In this document: positions 1 through 9,423 of the stretch, piece by piece
How the letters are laid out: each line of letters starts with the position of its first letter
How positions within the stretch are numbered: position 1 is the first letter of the stretch
Assembly: GCA_964473645.1 (NCBI GenBank)
Contig: CAYYPW010000001.1
Location: forward strand, 124,001-188,000
Origin: HdN1 sp964473645
GTDB taxonomy: Bacteria; Pseudomonadota; Gammaproteobacteria; Pseudomonadales; Ketobacteraceae
DNA length: 64,000 nucleotides
Direction: 5' to 3'
The notes under the pieces: model-generated
What the model was told of the DNA's origin: nothing
The model's database searches: none
The model's input: only the letters and a program-made list of their open reading frames with translations
Program-made: the position numbers and the translations under genes

Positions 1-719
1 CGCTATTGACGCCAGCCGCACTCGCCGGTGAAGCGCTAATCGCTGTCGCCGCAAACTTTGCCACCCCACTCCAGAGGCTAGCCTCTGACTTCGCAAAAAC
101 ATCCGCGCACACCTTGCAAATTGCACCAGAATCCACGGGCAAATTGTATGCCCAGATCCACCATGGCGCCCCTTATGATGTGCTACTAGCGGCCGACCAG
201 GCGACCCCTCAACGCCTGGCGAGCGAGGGCCACGCATTGCCTGACACCCAATTCACCTATGGCGTCGGGCAACTGGTATTGTGGTCGTCTACCCCTGGCA
301 GCACCGGCACGCTTAAAGAAGTGCTCACCGACAGCCAGGCCAAGCATTTAGCCATTGCCAATCCTAAAACAGCACCCTATGGTTCGGCCGCAGTATCGGT
401 ATTGAAAAACATGGGCCTTTATGAGCGCTGGCAACCCCGTTTGGTGCAGGGCGAAAATATTACGCAAACCCTGCAATTTGTCAGCACGGGCAATGCAGCG
501 CTGGGCTTTGTCGCAATGTCGCAGGTCATGCAGAATGGAAAATTCACCCAGGGCTCGGGTTGGGTTGTCGACCAAACCCTCTACCCCGCGATCAAGCAAG
601 ATGCCATTTTATTGAAAAAAGGCGAACACAACGCTGCCGCCACTGCATTTCTTGCCTATCTGAAAAGCCCGCCAGCCCGCCAACTGATTCGACAGTACGG
701 TTATGAGGTAAACGAGTGA
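1..719 (+). CDS. modA: Molybdate ABC transporter substrate-binding protein ModA (5' partial)
   Basis: Periplasmic molybdate/tungstate-binding protein that delivers the oxyanion to the ModBC permease. The reading frame is open to the left edge, so the true start lies outside the window; the TTG at position 6 falls inside what looks like the end of a signal peptide (LTPAALAGEA), with the mature protein beginning near LIAVAANF. The visible 237 residues cover almost the whole mature protein and include family-typical stretches such as SSTGKLY-like 'PESTGKLYAQI', 'GAPYDVLLAAD' and 'IANPKTAPYGSAA'. It overlaps modB by 4 bases and is followed by modC, which makes the assignment secure. Specificity for molybdate over tungstate cannot be decided from sequence. 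Confidence 0.92.
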   Translation, partial: LLTPAALAGEALIAVAANFATPLQRLASDFAKTSAHTLQIAPESTGKLYAQIHHGAPYDVLLAADQATPQRLASEGHALPDTQFTYGVGQLVLWSSTPGSTGTLKEVLTDSQAKHLAIANPKTAPYGSAAVSVLKNMGLYERWQPRLVQGENITQTLQFVSTGNAALGFVAMSQVMQNGKFTQGSGWVVDQTLYPAIKQDAILLKKGEHNAAATAFLAYLKSPPARQLIRQYGYEVNE

Positions 720-1390
720 CAGCGCAGGATCTGGGCGCCTTATGGCTGACGTTAAAACTGGCCAGCCTGACGACACTGTTGTTGCTATTGATCGGAATTC
801 CCTTGGCGTGGTGGTTGGCCCACACACCCTCCCGACTCAAACGGCCTGTGTCTGCCATCGTGGCGCTACCCATCGTGCTGCCACCGACCGTTATCGGCTT
901 TTATTTTCTGATAGCCATGGGGCCGCAGGGGCCGATTGGTCAATTGACCCAAGCGATAGGCCTGGGCCTGCTGCCCTTTACGTTTGCAGGTCTGGTTATC
1001 GCATCGGTTTTTTATTCCCTGCCCTTTGTCGTGCAACCGTTGCAAAATGCCTTTGAAGCCATCGGCAAACGCCCGCTCGAAGTGGCCGCCACATTACGCG
1101 CATCGCCCACTGAAGCCTTTTTTCGCGTGGCCCTGCCACTGGCGAGACCCGGCATTATAACGGCTACCGTCATGGGCTTTGCACACACCCTCGGCGAATT
1201 TGGTGTCGTCTTGATGATAGGAGGCAATATTCCAGACAAAACCCGAGTGTTGTCAGTACAAATCTATGATCATGTTGAAGCCCTGGAATATACCGAAGCG
1301 CATTGGCTCTCAGGCGGGTTGCTGGTGTTTTCATTTCTGGTACTGCTAGCACTTTTCGCCTTGAACAGACCGCTGAGCAGACACGAATGA
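716..1390 (+). CDS. modB: Molybdate ABC transporter permease ModB
   Basis: Inner-membrane permease of the molybdate importer, 224 residues, the usual length for ModB. It has about five hydrophobic segments. The coupling (EAA) loop is visible around residues 120-150 ('EVAATLRASPTEAFFRVALPLARPGI') followed by 'FAHTLGEFGVVLMIGGNIP', a very typical ModB stretch. The start is the GTG at 716, with GAGG about 8 bases upstream; it overlaps the modA stop, so translation is probably coupled. The stop overlaps the modC ATG (ATGA). Confidence 0.93.
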   Translation: MTAQDLGALWLTLKLASLTTLLLLLIGIPLAWWLAHTPSRLKRPVSAIVALPIVLPPTVIGFYFLIAMGPQGPIGQLTQAIGLGLLPFTFAGLVIASVFYSLPFVVQPLQNAFEAIGKRPLEVAATLRASPTEAFFRVALPLARPGIITATVMGFAHTLGEFGVVLMIGGNIPDKTRVLSVQIYDHVEALEYTEAHWLSGGLLVFSFLVLLALFALNRPLSRHE

Positions 1391-2466
1391 GCCAGATTGA
1401 AGCTACTGTCACACTCACGCTGCCAGGATTTGAGTTAAACGTGAACCTGACACTACCGGGGGTGGGCGTATCGGCGTTGTTCGGGCACTCCGGTTGTGGC
1501 AAAACCACCTGCTTACGCATACTGGCCGGGCTGGAAAATCGTGCCAGTGGCATCGTTCGCTTTAACGGTGAATGCTGGCAGGACAGCGCGCGTGGTATTT
1601 TCGTACCGCCACATCAGCGCGACATCGGTTACGTATTTCAGGAAGCCAGCTTATTCCCCCATCTTGATGTGCGTGACAACCTGCAATTTGGCATGCGCAA
1701 ACACGTCCCGGCGGCCCGCACGCATACCATGACCCAAATGGCGGAACGTCTGGGCATTGAAAAGCAGCTCAATGCACGCGTTAGCACCCTCTCAGGCGGT
1801 GAACGTCAACGCGTGGCGATTGCCCGCGCATTGTTGGCACAACCACGCCTATTATTGCTCGATGAACCGCTGTCTGCCCTCGATGTGCGGCGAAAACGCG
1901 AGATTCTGCCTTATCTTGAACGCCTGCATGATGAACTGAATATTCCGGTGATTTACGTCAGCCACGCCCCTGATGAAGTGGCACAACTGGCCGATTATTT
2001 GGTGATTCTTGAGCAAGGACGCGTCCTTGCCACAGGCCCACTCAATGAGACGCTCACCCGCCTGGATTTACCCGGCCATTACACCGACGACGCCGCAGTC
2101 GTGATTACCGCCGTTATTGGTTCGCAAAACGAAGATGATCATTTGATGCGCCTGGATTTTGCAGGGGGGCATATTTATGTGAGCCAGCGCGACAAACCGG
2201 TGGGCACACCCGTGCGCTGTCGTGTCATGGCTCGTGATGTCAGCCTGGCATTGGTGCGACACCAGGACACCAGTATTTTAAATGCCGTGGAAGCCCACGT
2301 CTGTGAAATGGCGGCAACCGACAATCCGGCCCATTTATTGGTGAAACTGGATGCCGCAGGCACACCGTTATTATCGCGTATCACAGCACGTTCCGCTCGT
2401 CATCTGAATCTGCAAACTGGTATGAAGGTGTGGGCACAGATCAAATCCGTTGCGCTATTTCCGTAA
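1387..2466 (+). CDS. modC: Molybdate ABC transporter ATP-binding protein ModC
   Basis: Cytoplasmic ATPase of the molybdate importer, 359 residues. Walker A GHSGCGKTT lies at residues 33-41, the Q-loop in 'GYVFQEASLFPHL', the signature 'LSGGERQRVAIARALL', Walker B 'LLLLDEPLSAL' and the H-loop 'VIYVSHAPDEV'. The C-terminal ~70 residues ('ILNAVEAHVCEMAAT..KVWAQIKSVALF') form a Mop/TOBE oxyanion-binding domain. An upstream in-frame codon at 1303 lies inside modB; the ATG at 1387, overlapping the modB stop as ATGA, is the natural start. The gene ends 20 bp before the convergent gene at 2487. Confidence 0.94.
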   Translation: MSQIEATVTLTLPGFELNVNLTLPGVGVSALFGHSGCGKTTCLRILAGLENRASGIVRFNGECWQDSARGIFVPPHQRDIGYVFQEASLFPHLDVRDNLQFGMRKHVPAARTHTMTQMAERLGIEKQLNARVSTLSGGERQRVAIARALLAQPRLLLLDEPLSALDVRRKREILPYLERLHDELNIPVIYVSHAPDEVAQLADYLVILEQGRVLATGPLNETLTRLDLPGHYTDDAAVVITAVIGSQNEDDHLMRLDFAGGHIYVSQRDKPVGTPVRCRVMARDVSLALVRHQDTSILNAVEAHVCEMAATDNPAHLLVKLDAAGTPLLSRITARSARHLNLQTGMKVWAQIKSVALFP

Positions 2467-2486
2467 ACGCTGGGTATCCGTGCGCA

Positions 2487-3530
2487 TCAACCTTGACTGC
2501 CTGCCGCCTGTTGGGCAACAGGCCCTGCATCGCTTCGCTTCCATTGTTGCACGGCCACCTGCTGCTTGATCATCTCGAGACTGTCCAACAAGGTGTCCCG
2601 CATGGCCAGACCCATGGCTTCATGGGGTTCGAGCAGTGCATCAAACAGCATCCCGGACAATTGCTGAAGATAGTGGTCATCTTCGATTCCATCCAGGTCT
2701 GCGGCAATTTGCATCACAATGTTATGAACGATTTCACTAATGGCTTTTTCCAGACGGGCTTCGAGATAACTGCCGACCATCGGAATCTGCGAGACATTTT
2801 GTAGTTCTTCACTGTCGTTCAGCCCCTTGTGCACCGTGTTTCGCACATAACGGCCAATTTCATCGCGCCGTGGTTCCAGCGATTGCCGCAACCCCTGCCC
2901 CAGGCGTGAGGCCAACCAGGGCACGATCACGTCGCGTCGCGGCCGCAGAATGGCATCGACCAGCCGACGCGAGACATCCCCGCCAGTATCGATTTCGCTT
3001 TGTACACCCTCCAACACGTTAATAACTACCCGGTCAGAAACCTCTTCTACCAGAATACGGTAGTATTTTTCTCCCACACGCAACAATGCGCTCTGTCGAA
3101 AGTCGATAATGCCCAGTTTGTGTAAACGGTAAATGATCGAAAAGACGCGAAGCAAACGCAGCAAACGAAACCCACCAAGAGGAATGCACCCCAGCACGTC
3201 ATACCAATGCACAAAGGGGAAGAAAAACCAACGATGGTAGGTGCGCTGCTTAATCGCCAGCCCCCAGCGGAAAAAGAACTCAGCAAGAAAAATGGCGAGA
3301 AAGCCCAAATCGTACAACACGAAATTAGGGTGAATGTCGCGTGCATAAATACTGCTGTACGAGGGCATTACCTGATCCAGGGCGTTACGCACCAGCGCAA
3401 CCCCAAACAGCACATCCAGAAAATACCAAACCAGATTGATCGTCAGTAGCCACAACATAAGTATGTCGAGCGCCAACAAATAGCCTTCATGGCTCTCACG
3501 CAGCTTTTGCCAGTTGAAATTGACGATCAT
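2487..3530 (-). CDS. Voltage-sensor-like (ion transport superfamily) membrane protein without a pore
   Basis: 347-residue membrane protein. The first ~145 residues look like an S1-S4 voltage-sensor domain: hydrophobic segments near residues 18-45 and 70-92, an S3-like 'HWYDVLGCIPLGG' with a membrane-embedded Asp, then an S4-like helix 'FRLLRLLRVFSIIYRLHK' with Arg at 122, 125, 128 and 135. No S5-P-S6 pore follows; the remaining ~200 residues are hydrophilic and helical. The ATG at 3530 has GGAGGG about 6 bases upstream and is preferred to the upstream TTG at 3548. It is convergent with modC and unrelated to it by context. Related gammaproteobacterial proteins are usually left as 'ion transporter' or hypothetical; the function is inferred only from the S3/S4 pattern. 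Confidence 0.7.
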   Translation of the reverse strand: MIVNFNWQKLRESHEGYLLALDILMLWLLTINLVWYFLDVLFGVALVRNALDQVMPSYSSIYARDIHPNFVLYDLGFLAIFLAEFFFRWGLAIKQRTYHRWFFFPFVHWYDVLGCIPLGGFRLLRLLRVFSIIYRLHKLGIIDFRQSALLRVGEKYYRILVEEVSDRVVINVLEGVQSEIDTGGDVSRRLVDAILRPRRDVIVPWLASRLGQGLRQSLEPRRDEIGRYVRNTVHKGLNDSEELQNVSQIPMVGSYLEARLEKAISEIVHNIVMQIAADLDGIEDDHYLQQLSGMLFDALLEPHEAMGLAMRDTLLDSLEMIKQQVAVQQWKRSDAGPVAQQAAGSQG

Positions 3531-3983
3531 GGTGTACCCTCCCTGCAAATTGCGCCGAGCATAACATGCGAATGATATTGGCGGCGCTAGCCACGCCTTT
3601 TGGCCATCAAGCTGTGACCATTAAGTCATTCTTGCTTTATCTAGCTCACGTCCAGGGCTCCGTTCACATAATTGAGAAAGATTAGGGCATTGATGAATCC
3701 CGGGTTACATAAACCCAACGATTTCATATCTTCACAGAAAACCATCAAACCGGTATGATCAACGACAAAATGGAAAACAAATGAAAGCATTTCGTATATA
3801 AGCTTTCACTTCATGTTCGCAAACGCGCACTCGATACCGCAGAGGCGTGCCAGGTCATGCATTTGACTTGTTCATCGTCAGTGCACCGTCGCGGTAAAAG
3901 CCATCAATTTTGAATTAGCAAATAACGTCGAGCAGGAAAGGCTGCAAGCGGTGTACTAAAAGGATGCATTGGAGAATAGCGAC
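3531..3983. other. Intergenic region holding repeat copy 1
   Basis: About 450 bp without a convincing gene. It contains the first copy of a ~180-bp direct repeat (3651-3829). The rest (3531-3650 and 3830-3983) is AT-richer than the flanks and shows no clear promoter, hairpin or ORF to my eye. Confidence 0.6.
3651..3829. repeat. Direct repeat, copy 1 of 2 (~180 bp)
   Basis: This segment is repeated at 4979-5160 in the same orientation. Positions 3690-3760 are identical, base for base, to 5019-5089 (71 bp); the flanks on both sides are similar but diverged with small length differences. The two copies bracket the fatty acid hydroxylase gene. Read on the reverse strand, both copies keep the same open peptide ('VDHTGLMVFCEDMKSLGL'), which may be a coding remnant. 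Confidence 0.85.
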
Positions 3984-4865
3984 ATGGAGCACACCATTGT
4001 TTATGTATTTTGGCTCTACACTATCGGCGTTCTAGCAGAATATATTCTTCGCGTTGTAAATGGTAAGCCTCATGAGTTTCGTCACGCACTGCTAAACATT
4101 TCGATCGGCGTTGGATTTGCTGTTGCTTCTGGAATTGCACAAATTTATGCCGCGCAGGTGTTGGCTGCTGCGAAATCTATCGCAATATTCGATTTACCAC
4201 GTGGATGGAGTGCGCTGTTTCGAGGGGAGTCTGCACCGCTCTGGATTTTCCCTTTACTCATCGTGGTTGACGATTTTTGTTACTACGTTTTTCATCGCAT
4301 CAGCCATCGCACCAAAATTTTCTGGTCTGCCCACGAAACACATCATTCTTCACCCACTTTTAACTATACCACCGGTTTGCGGAATACCTGGACGGGCCCC
4401 TTCATACATTGGATTTTCTGGTTGCCAATGGCGTTGCTTGGTTTCGATTTAGAGGATATTGCCATTCAAACAGTGTTGAACACCGCTTTTCAATTTTTAG
4501 TGCATACAGAACAGATTCGGTCATTCGGAATTTTGGATAAAATATTTAACAGCCCGTCTCACCATCGTGTTCATCACGGCAGTAATCCACAATATATCGA
4601 TAAGAACTTCGGTGGCATTCTAATTGTGTGGGATCGTCTATTTGGCACATTTGAACCCGAGAAAGAACAAGCGATCTACGGCGTCAAAGACCCCGTGCAT
4701 TCTTGGAATCCAGCCTATATGGCGCTTAGAATGAGCGGGAAATTGATTATGGAAACCGCTGAACAAAAAGGTATGGGTAACAAATTGAGGTATCTATTTA
4801 TGCCGCCAGAATGGATGCCAGAGCACGCGCAAATTACTAATTATAAGAATGTCGAGAGCCAATAA
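3984..4865 (+). CDS. Fatty acid hydroxylase / sterol desaturase superfamily protein
   Basis: Integral membrane di-iron oxygenase of 293 residues. The three histidine clusters of the superfamily are all present: 'HRISHR' (HxxxH), 'HETHHSS' (HxxHH), and 'HTEQ' followed by 'SHHRVHHGS'. Several hydrophobic segments surround them. Proteins of this superfamily hydroxylate or desaturate fatty acids, sterols or carotenoids; the substrate here is unknown. The ATG at 3984 is chosen because GGAG lies about 10 bases upstream; a TTG at 3969 is the alternative. Codon use is clearly more AT-rich than that of neighbouring genes, and the gene sits between two ~180-bp direct repeats, so acquisition as a cassette is plausible. 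Confidence 0.87.
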   Translation: MEHTIVYVFWLYTIGVLAEYILRVVNGKPHEFRHALLNISIGVGFAVASGIAQIYAAQVLAAAKSIAIFDLPRGWSALFRGESAPLWIFPLLIVVDDFCYYVFHRISHRTKIFWSAHETHHSSPTFNYTTGLRNTWTGPFIHWIFWLPMALLGFDLEDIAIQTVLNTAFQFLVHTEQIRSFGILDKIFNSPSHHRVHHGSNPQYIDKNFGGILIVWDRLFGTFEPEKEQAIYGVKDPVHSWNPAYMALRMSGKLIMETAEQKGMGNKLRYLFMPPEWMPEHAQITNYKNVESQ

Positions 4866-4978
4866 ATAATCCACACGACTCTTACGTAGCATTTGCCCAT
4901 TGAAGTTGTCGATGCGACCCACGCGCAACAACTCCACACATTGACCGCCCAGTCACAAACAGTCCCCACCATAACAAG

Positions 4979-5160
4979 TCCAGTGCTCTGTTCACATAAA
5001 CGAAAAAGATTGGGCTCCTTGATGAATCCCGGGTTACATAAACCCAACGATTTCATATCTTCACAGAAAACCATCAAACCGGTATGATCGACGACAAAAT
5101 AGAAAACAAATGAAAGCATTCCTCTTATATGCTTTTGCTTCATGTTCTGAAATGCGCGCA
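4979..5160. repeat. Direct repeat, copy 2 of 2 (~180 bp)
   Basis: Second copy of the repeat at 3651-3829. The 71-bp core 5019-5089 is identical to 3690-3760. This copy ends 34 bp before the start chosen for the esterase gene, so it forms most of that gene's upstream region. A reverse-strand ORF (5191 down to 4841) runs through it. Confidence 0.85.
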
Positions 5161-5194
5161 ATATGGCATTCAGGCGTGCTTGGAACGACACATT

Positions 5195-6121
5195 ATGTCC
5201 AGTTTACGCAGCAAAGCGCTCGCTGCCCTTGCAAAGCTAACAAAAACAAAAATCAAGTTTAATCAGCTACAGCAAAATATGGCCGAAGGCCGCTGGAAGC
5301 AGGTGCGCCGCCCTCCTACGCCCAAGCAATACAAAAAATATGCGATCAGTTGTCAAGAAACGTATGGCCATGCAGTCTGGTCGTTTGCGCGCAAGCATTC
5401 GAGCAGCAAGACACATGTGATGTATTTTCATGGCGGTGGCTACTTCAACGGGTTGGCGCCCGAGCATTGGGCCTTTTTTGCCCATTTAGTGGATCAGATC
5501 GATTGCACGTTGATCATTCCTGACTACCCGTTGGCACCTGAATTTTCTGTGACTGATGCGTTCCCTATGGTGTTATCAGTCTATCAGGCGCTCTGTCACC
5601 GGGTGGGCCCCTCACATGTGACGTTAATGGGTGACTCCGCCGGCGCCGGCTTATGCCTGGTCCTGGCGCAGGGCTTGCTGGAAGAACGTCTGCCCCAGCC
5701 CAAGCAGATACTGCTGTTATCCCCCTGGCTGGATGCCAGCATGACCAACCCGGATATCGCTGCGATCGACGCCCTGGACCCTGTGTTAGGTGTTACCGGG
5801 TTGACCTACGCAGGCCACCTGTTCGCAGGCGCGCTTGACCCCCGACATCCCCGAATAAGCCCTATCTATGGGCGCCTGAACGGGCTCGCACCTGTGACGT
5901 TATTTATTGGCACGCATGATGTCTTCCTGCCCGATTGCCGACGCTTGCAACTTCTGGCTGAGGAACAGGGCGTTGCGCTGGACTACCATGAATATCCAGA
6001 AATGCTGCACATATGGATGTTTCTGCCCATTCCCGAGGCGCGCCCGGCGATTGCTGCAATTATTGAAAAATTGCAACACAAGGTGTCCGCTAGTCAGCGG
6101 CTGTATCCCCAAAACGCGTAG
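5195..6121 (+). CDS. Alpha/beta hydrolase of the hormone-sensitive-lipase (family IV esterase) type
   Basis: 308-residue cytoplasmic serine esterase. The oxyanion-hole motif 'HGGGYFNG' and the nucleophile elbow 'GDSAGAGL' are characteristic of the HSL family; the catalytic Asp is in 'IGTHDVFLPDC' and the His in 'YPEMLHIWM'. It is expected to hydrolyse short or medium acyl esters; the natural substrate is unknown. The ATG at 5195 (GGA about 11 bases upstream) is preferred to the ATG at 5129, which lies within the direct repeat. The gene converges on and overlaps the hybrid-kinase gene by 32 bp at their 3' ends. The upstream repeat means its native promoter may have been replaced or duplicated. 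Confidence 0.85.
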   Translation: MSSLRSKALAALAKLTKTKIKFNQLQQNMAEGRWKQVRRPPTPKQYKKYAISCQETYGHAVWSFARKHSSSKTHVMYFHGGGYFNGLAPEHWAFFAHLVDQIDCTLIIPDYPLAPEFSVTDAFPMVLSVYQALCHRVGPSHVTLMGDSAGAGLCLVLAQGLLEERLPQPKQILLLSPWLDASMTNPDIAAIDALDPVLGVTGLTYAGHLFAGALDPRHPRISPIYGRLNGLAPVTLFIGTHDVFLPDCRRLQLLAEEQGVALDYHEYPEMLHIWMFLPIPEARPAIAAIIEKLQHKVSASQRLYPQNA

Positions 6122-9100
6122 CCAGTTGCGCCATCGTCACCGGCTTTGACAAAAAGCCATCCATCCCAGCTTCGGCGCTTTCAATATGGAATTGTTCCAA
6201 CACATGCGCAGACAACCCGACAATAGGTTTGTGAGGCAGATGATTCGCCTGCTCAAACAGACGAATTTCCCGGGTCGCTTCAAAGCCGTTTAAATTCGGC
6301 ATTTCCACGTCCATCAACACGACATCGATATCGGCATAATCGCGCTTGAATCTGTCAACCGCCTCCTGCCCATCATTGGCCACCCTGGCTTGAGCACCCA
6401 ATTTTTCGAGAAAGCCTTTGATAACCATTTGGTTGACTTTATTGTCTTCTGCCACCAGAAAGCGCTTGCCGTTAAGCCGATCTTGCACAACCGACACGGT
6501 GGGTGCAGGGATACTCGGCACTTTTGCCGCCAGCACATGCGCGATACTTCGCCACATTAACGGCTTTTCCAACACGCGATGCGAACCGTGCACCTTGGAT
6601 AGCTCCGCCACATGCGAGGGAAACGCCAGCACATAATAAAAAGCTTGCGGACACTTGCCGAGAAATTCTGTTGCGAAGCTGGCCGCACAGGATTCATCGA
6701 CAATAAACGTCTTCGCAGCAGGGTTTTGCACCACATCATGGATAGCGGCGACGGAAACCACATGTTGCGCAGCGGGATCTTGTGAGAGCAAACGTGGTGC
6801 GTAGTGGGCCCATAAATTTACGTCGGGCGTGACCAGGCACAAAGACGTTGCGGGTGCTGCAGCGCTTACCGTCATTGAGGTTTCGCTGTGCCGCTCAATG
6901 GTGAACCAGAATTCTGAGCCTTCACCTGGCGTGCTACGCACACCAATCTCGCCGCCCATCAGCTCTACCAATTTTTTACAGATTACCAACCCCAAACCAG
7001 TACCACCATATTTTCGGGAAGTGGTTGTATCCGCTTGAGCAAAGGACTTGAATAGCTTATCGATTTGCGACGGATTCAAACCGATTCCCGTATCTTTTAC
7101 ACCAAAACGCAGATAGCGATTATCCGGGGCAGTGACCGACAGAACAATATAGCCCTCGTCGGTAAATTTGAACGCATTACTCAACAGATTGAGCAACACC
7201 TGACGAATGCGTACCGGATCAGACTGGATGATGGCGGGCACATCGGGGTCGACCGCCAGGTAGAAACCAACATTTTTGGCTTCCGATTTAAATGACAACA
7301 CCGACGCGCAATCGTCGATCAACTCGACCAGGGCAATATCAATATTTTCGATTTCAAGTTTGCCTGATTCAATTTTTGAATAATCGAGAATATCGTTAAT
7401 GACACCCAGCAGGGCTGAGCCCGAATTCTGAATGGTACTCACATAACGTTCTTGCTGTGGGTCTAGCTCGGTGCTTCGCAACAATTCGGCCATGCCCAAT
7501 ACACCGTTCATGGGCGTTCTGATTTCATGGCTCATCGTCGCGAGAAATTCTCCTTTGGCAGCGGCCGCAGCTTCGGCCGCCTGGCGCTCACGCAAGGCTT
7601 CTTCAATATCGACGTTGGCGGTAATATCGATAATCGAACCATTGATCTGTTCATTGCTGCTTCCCGCCACGTCAACAGCTGCGACGTGTTCCCGATTCAT
7701 GGTAATGGCACACCAAAAGGGCTTGCCATCCACTGATTTTCCACGACGTTTCAGATTGCCACGCTCATTACTCTCGTCAACATTCTCAGCAAGGTCGAGA
7801 ATAAAGTCGGCCAACTTCCACTGTCGAGCAACGCCGTTGTCGCCACCCATTTTAAAGATATTCAGCTCGTCTAACGGGACACCAACGAGGCGAGCAAAGC
7901 TGGGGTTTGCCTTAATAATGAAGCCATCACCATCCAGTACGAATAAGCCCTGCGACGCTGTGGTATAGAGATTTTCATACTGCTGCAAGTGGCGCAACGC
8001 ACTGGATTGAGTGTCTACCAGCTGCGATTGCGCGCGTTCCCGCAGTTCACGCTCGGTATTGATTCTGTCTGCAAGCGCGAGGGAGAGCAGTATCACCTCC
8101 AGGCCTGAACCCACGTGAGCACTATAGGCGGTAAAAAAATTCAGCTCCAGAATGCCAAATTTGGAGAGTGCATTGATAAATCCACCCAGCAAGGTACACG
8201 ACCATGCCACGGTATAGTAACGTGCCGGCCGGAATCCATCCTTCCACCGCACAAACCCCGCCACCAGGCAGAAAAATACCGTGAGAAACAATACACCCAG
8301 CGCCGAGTAGATGATTTTTCCATAGGCGACAAAAAATGCCAACACACTGGAAATACAGCCTGCCAACGCAATAACGGACAAAATGCGGGACAGAAGCGGT
8401 CGGCTCTCGCGCATGCTGAGAAAATTGCGGGTAAAGATACACGCGAATATCGCTGCGCCATTGAGCGCGATGGCGGTACTGGTCTCGTTCCAGCGAATGG
8501 CATTGGGCCAAAAATATTTAAAGCTAAAACCATTGAGCCCGAATAGCAACATACCCACGCAGAACACATAACACACGTAATAGAGGTAGTTGATATCACG
8601 TACCGAAATCAAAATAAGCAGGTTGTAGAGCATCATGACCACCATGATGCCGTAATACAAACCCATCACCAGCGTACGGTCTTCCAGCTCTTCGGTGAAG
8701 GTTTGCGGGTCCCATAGGGTGATGGTGAATTGCATGGAGCCGCTACTGTGTACACGAAAATACACATCTAGTGTGTCATGTGGCGCAAGCGCCATGGGAA
8801 TAATAAAATTCTCGTTATCGAAAATCCGCTTGTCGAACGGCAGTTCATCGCCAAGTTTATGGTGCTGAATGACTTGCTCGTCGCGAAGCACGAAAAAGTC
8901 AATTTCATTTAGCGAGGGGTACGATATTTCAAGAAGTTTTTGCAGCGAGTTTGGGGAAAGACTGCGTAATTTGAAGTGATACCAGTAAGCCGAATCCTTG
9001 AAACCAAAGGATATGCTCTGGTTGCCGACCTCGCGCCACTTTCCACTGGAATGCGCTTTACGCGCATCGTCCAACGTGGCGGCAACACTGTCATCGATCC

Positions 9101-9248
9101 AATATTGAGTATACGAATCGAGTGTGAGGAGCGGTTTGCTCTCGTCGATCTCGACTACCGCACTGCACACCATTTCGGTAAAAAAGGCCAAGACAAAAGC
9201 GATCAAGCTTTTGGCGACGGCGTGTCTTGGCCACCCATTTATCACCAT
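6090..9248 (-). CDS. 7TMR-DISM hybrid sensor histidine kinase
   Basis: 1052-residue inner-membrane hybrid kinase. After a signal/anchor segment comes a periplasmic 7TMR-DISMED2-type domain (about 35-175, 'SAYWYHFKLRS..ISYPSLNEIDFF'), seven transmembrane helices (about 185-395), a PAS domain (about 420-560), HisKA with the phospho-acceptor in 'ATMSHEIRTPMNG', HATPase_c with 'NLLSNAFKFT', 'GVKDTGIGL' and 'KYGGTGLGL', and a C-terminal receiver with 'VVLMDVEMPNL'. DISM sensors generally perceive extracellular, often carbohydrate-like, ligands. The ATG at 9248 has AGGAAA about 7 bases upstream and is preferred to a non-ATG start 60 bases further up. No response-regulator gene is adjacent, so the downstream partner is unknown. 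Confidence 0.92.
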   Translation of the reverse strand: MVINGWPRHAVAKSLIAFVLAFFTEMVCSAVVEIDESKPLLTLDSYTQYWIDDSVAATLDDARKAHSSGKWREVGNQSISFGFKDSAYWYHFKLRSLSPNSLQKLLEISYPSLNEIDFFVLRDEQVIQHHKLGDELPFDKRIFDNENFIIPMALAPHDTLDVYFRVHSSGSMQFTITLWDPQTFTEELEDRTLVMGLYYGIMVVMMLYNLLILISVRDINYLYYVCYVFCVGMLLFGLNGFSFKYFWPNAIRWNETSTAIALNGAAIFACIFTRNFLSMRESRPLLSRILSVIALAGCISSVLAFFVAYGKIIYSALGVLFLTVFFCLVAGFVRWKDGFRPARYYTVAWSCTLLGGFINALSKFGILELNFFTAYSAHVGSGLEVILLSLALADRINTERELRERAQSQLVDTQSSALRHLQQYENLYTTASQGLFVLDGDGFIIKANPSFARLVGVPLDELNIFKMGGDNGVARQWKLADFILDLAENVDESNERGNLKRRGKSVDGKPFWCAITMNREHVAAVDVAGSSNEQINGSIIDITANVDIEEALRERQAAEAAAAAKGEFLATMSHEIRTPMNGVLGMAELLRSTELDPQQERYVSTIQNSGSALLGVINDILDYSKIESGKLEIENIDIALVELIDDCASVLSFKSEAKNVGFYLAVDPDVPAIIQSDPVRIRQVLLNLLSNAFKFTDEGYIVLSVTAPDNRYLRFGVKDTGIGLNPSQIDKLFKSFAQADTTTSRKYGGTGLGLVICKKLVELMGGEIGVRSTPGEGSEFWFTIERHSETSMTVSAAAPATSLCLVTPDVNLWAHYAPRLLSQDPAAQHVVSVAAIHDVVQNPAAKTFIVDESCAASFATEFLGKCPQAFYYVLAFPSHVAELSKVHGSHRVLEKPLMWRSIAHVLAAKVPSIPAPTVSVVQDRLNGKRFLVAEDNKVNQMVIKGFLEKLGAQARVANDGQEAVDRFKRDYADIDVVLMDVEMPNLNGFEATREIRLFEQANHLPHKPIVGLSAHVLEQFHIESAEAGMDGFLSKPVTMAQLATRFGDTAAD

Positions 9249-9423
9249 GCAGTTTCCTGAGGATTGTCTAATAAATCTCCGTCTGGAGCAGTATAGACGA
9301 GCCCTCACAGAATGATGGTGCGAGTGGTTTGCATCCTAATCCATAGAAAAATTACGCCTATTACACGATCGCCGCGCAGTGCACGGTTATGGCGTTATGT
9401 TGCTAACCTAAATGCAGCTACCC

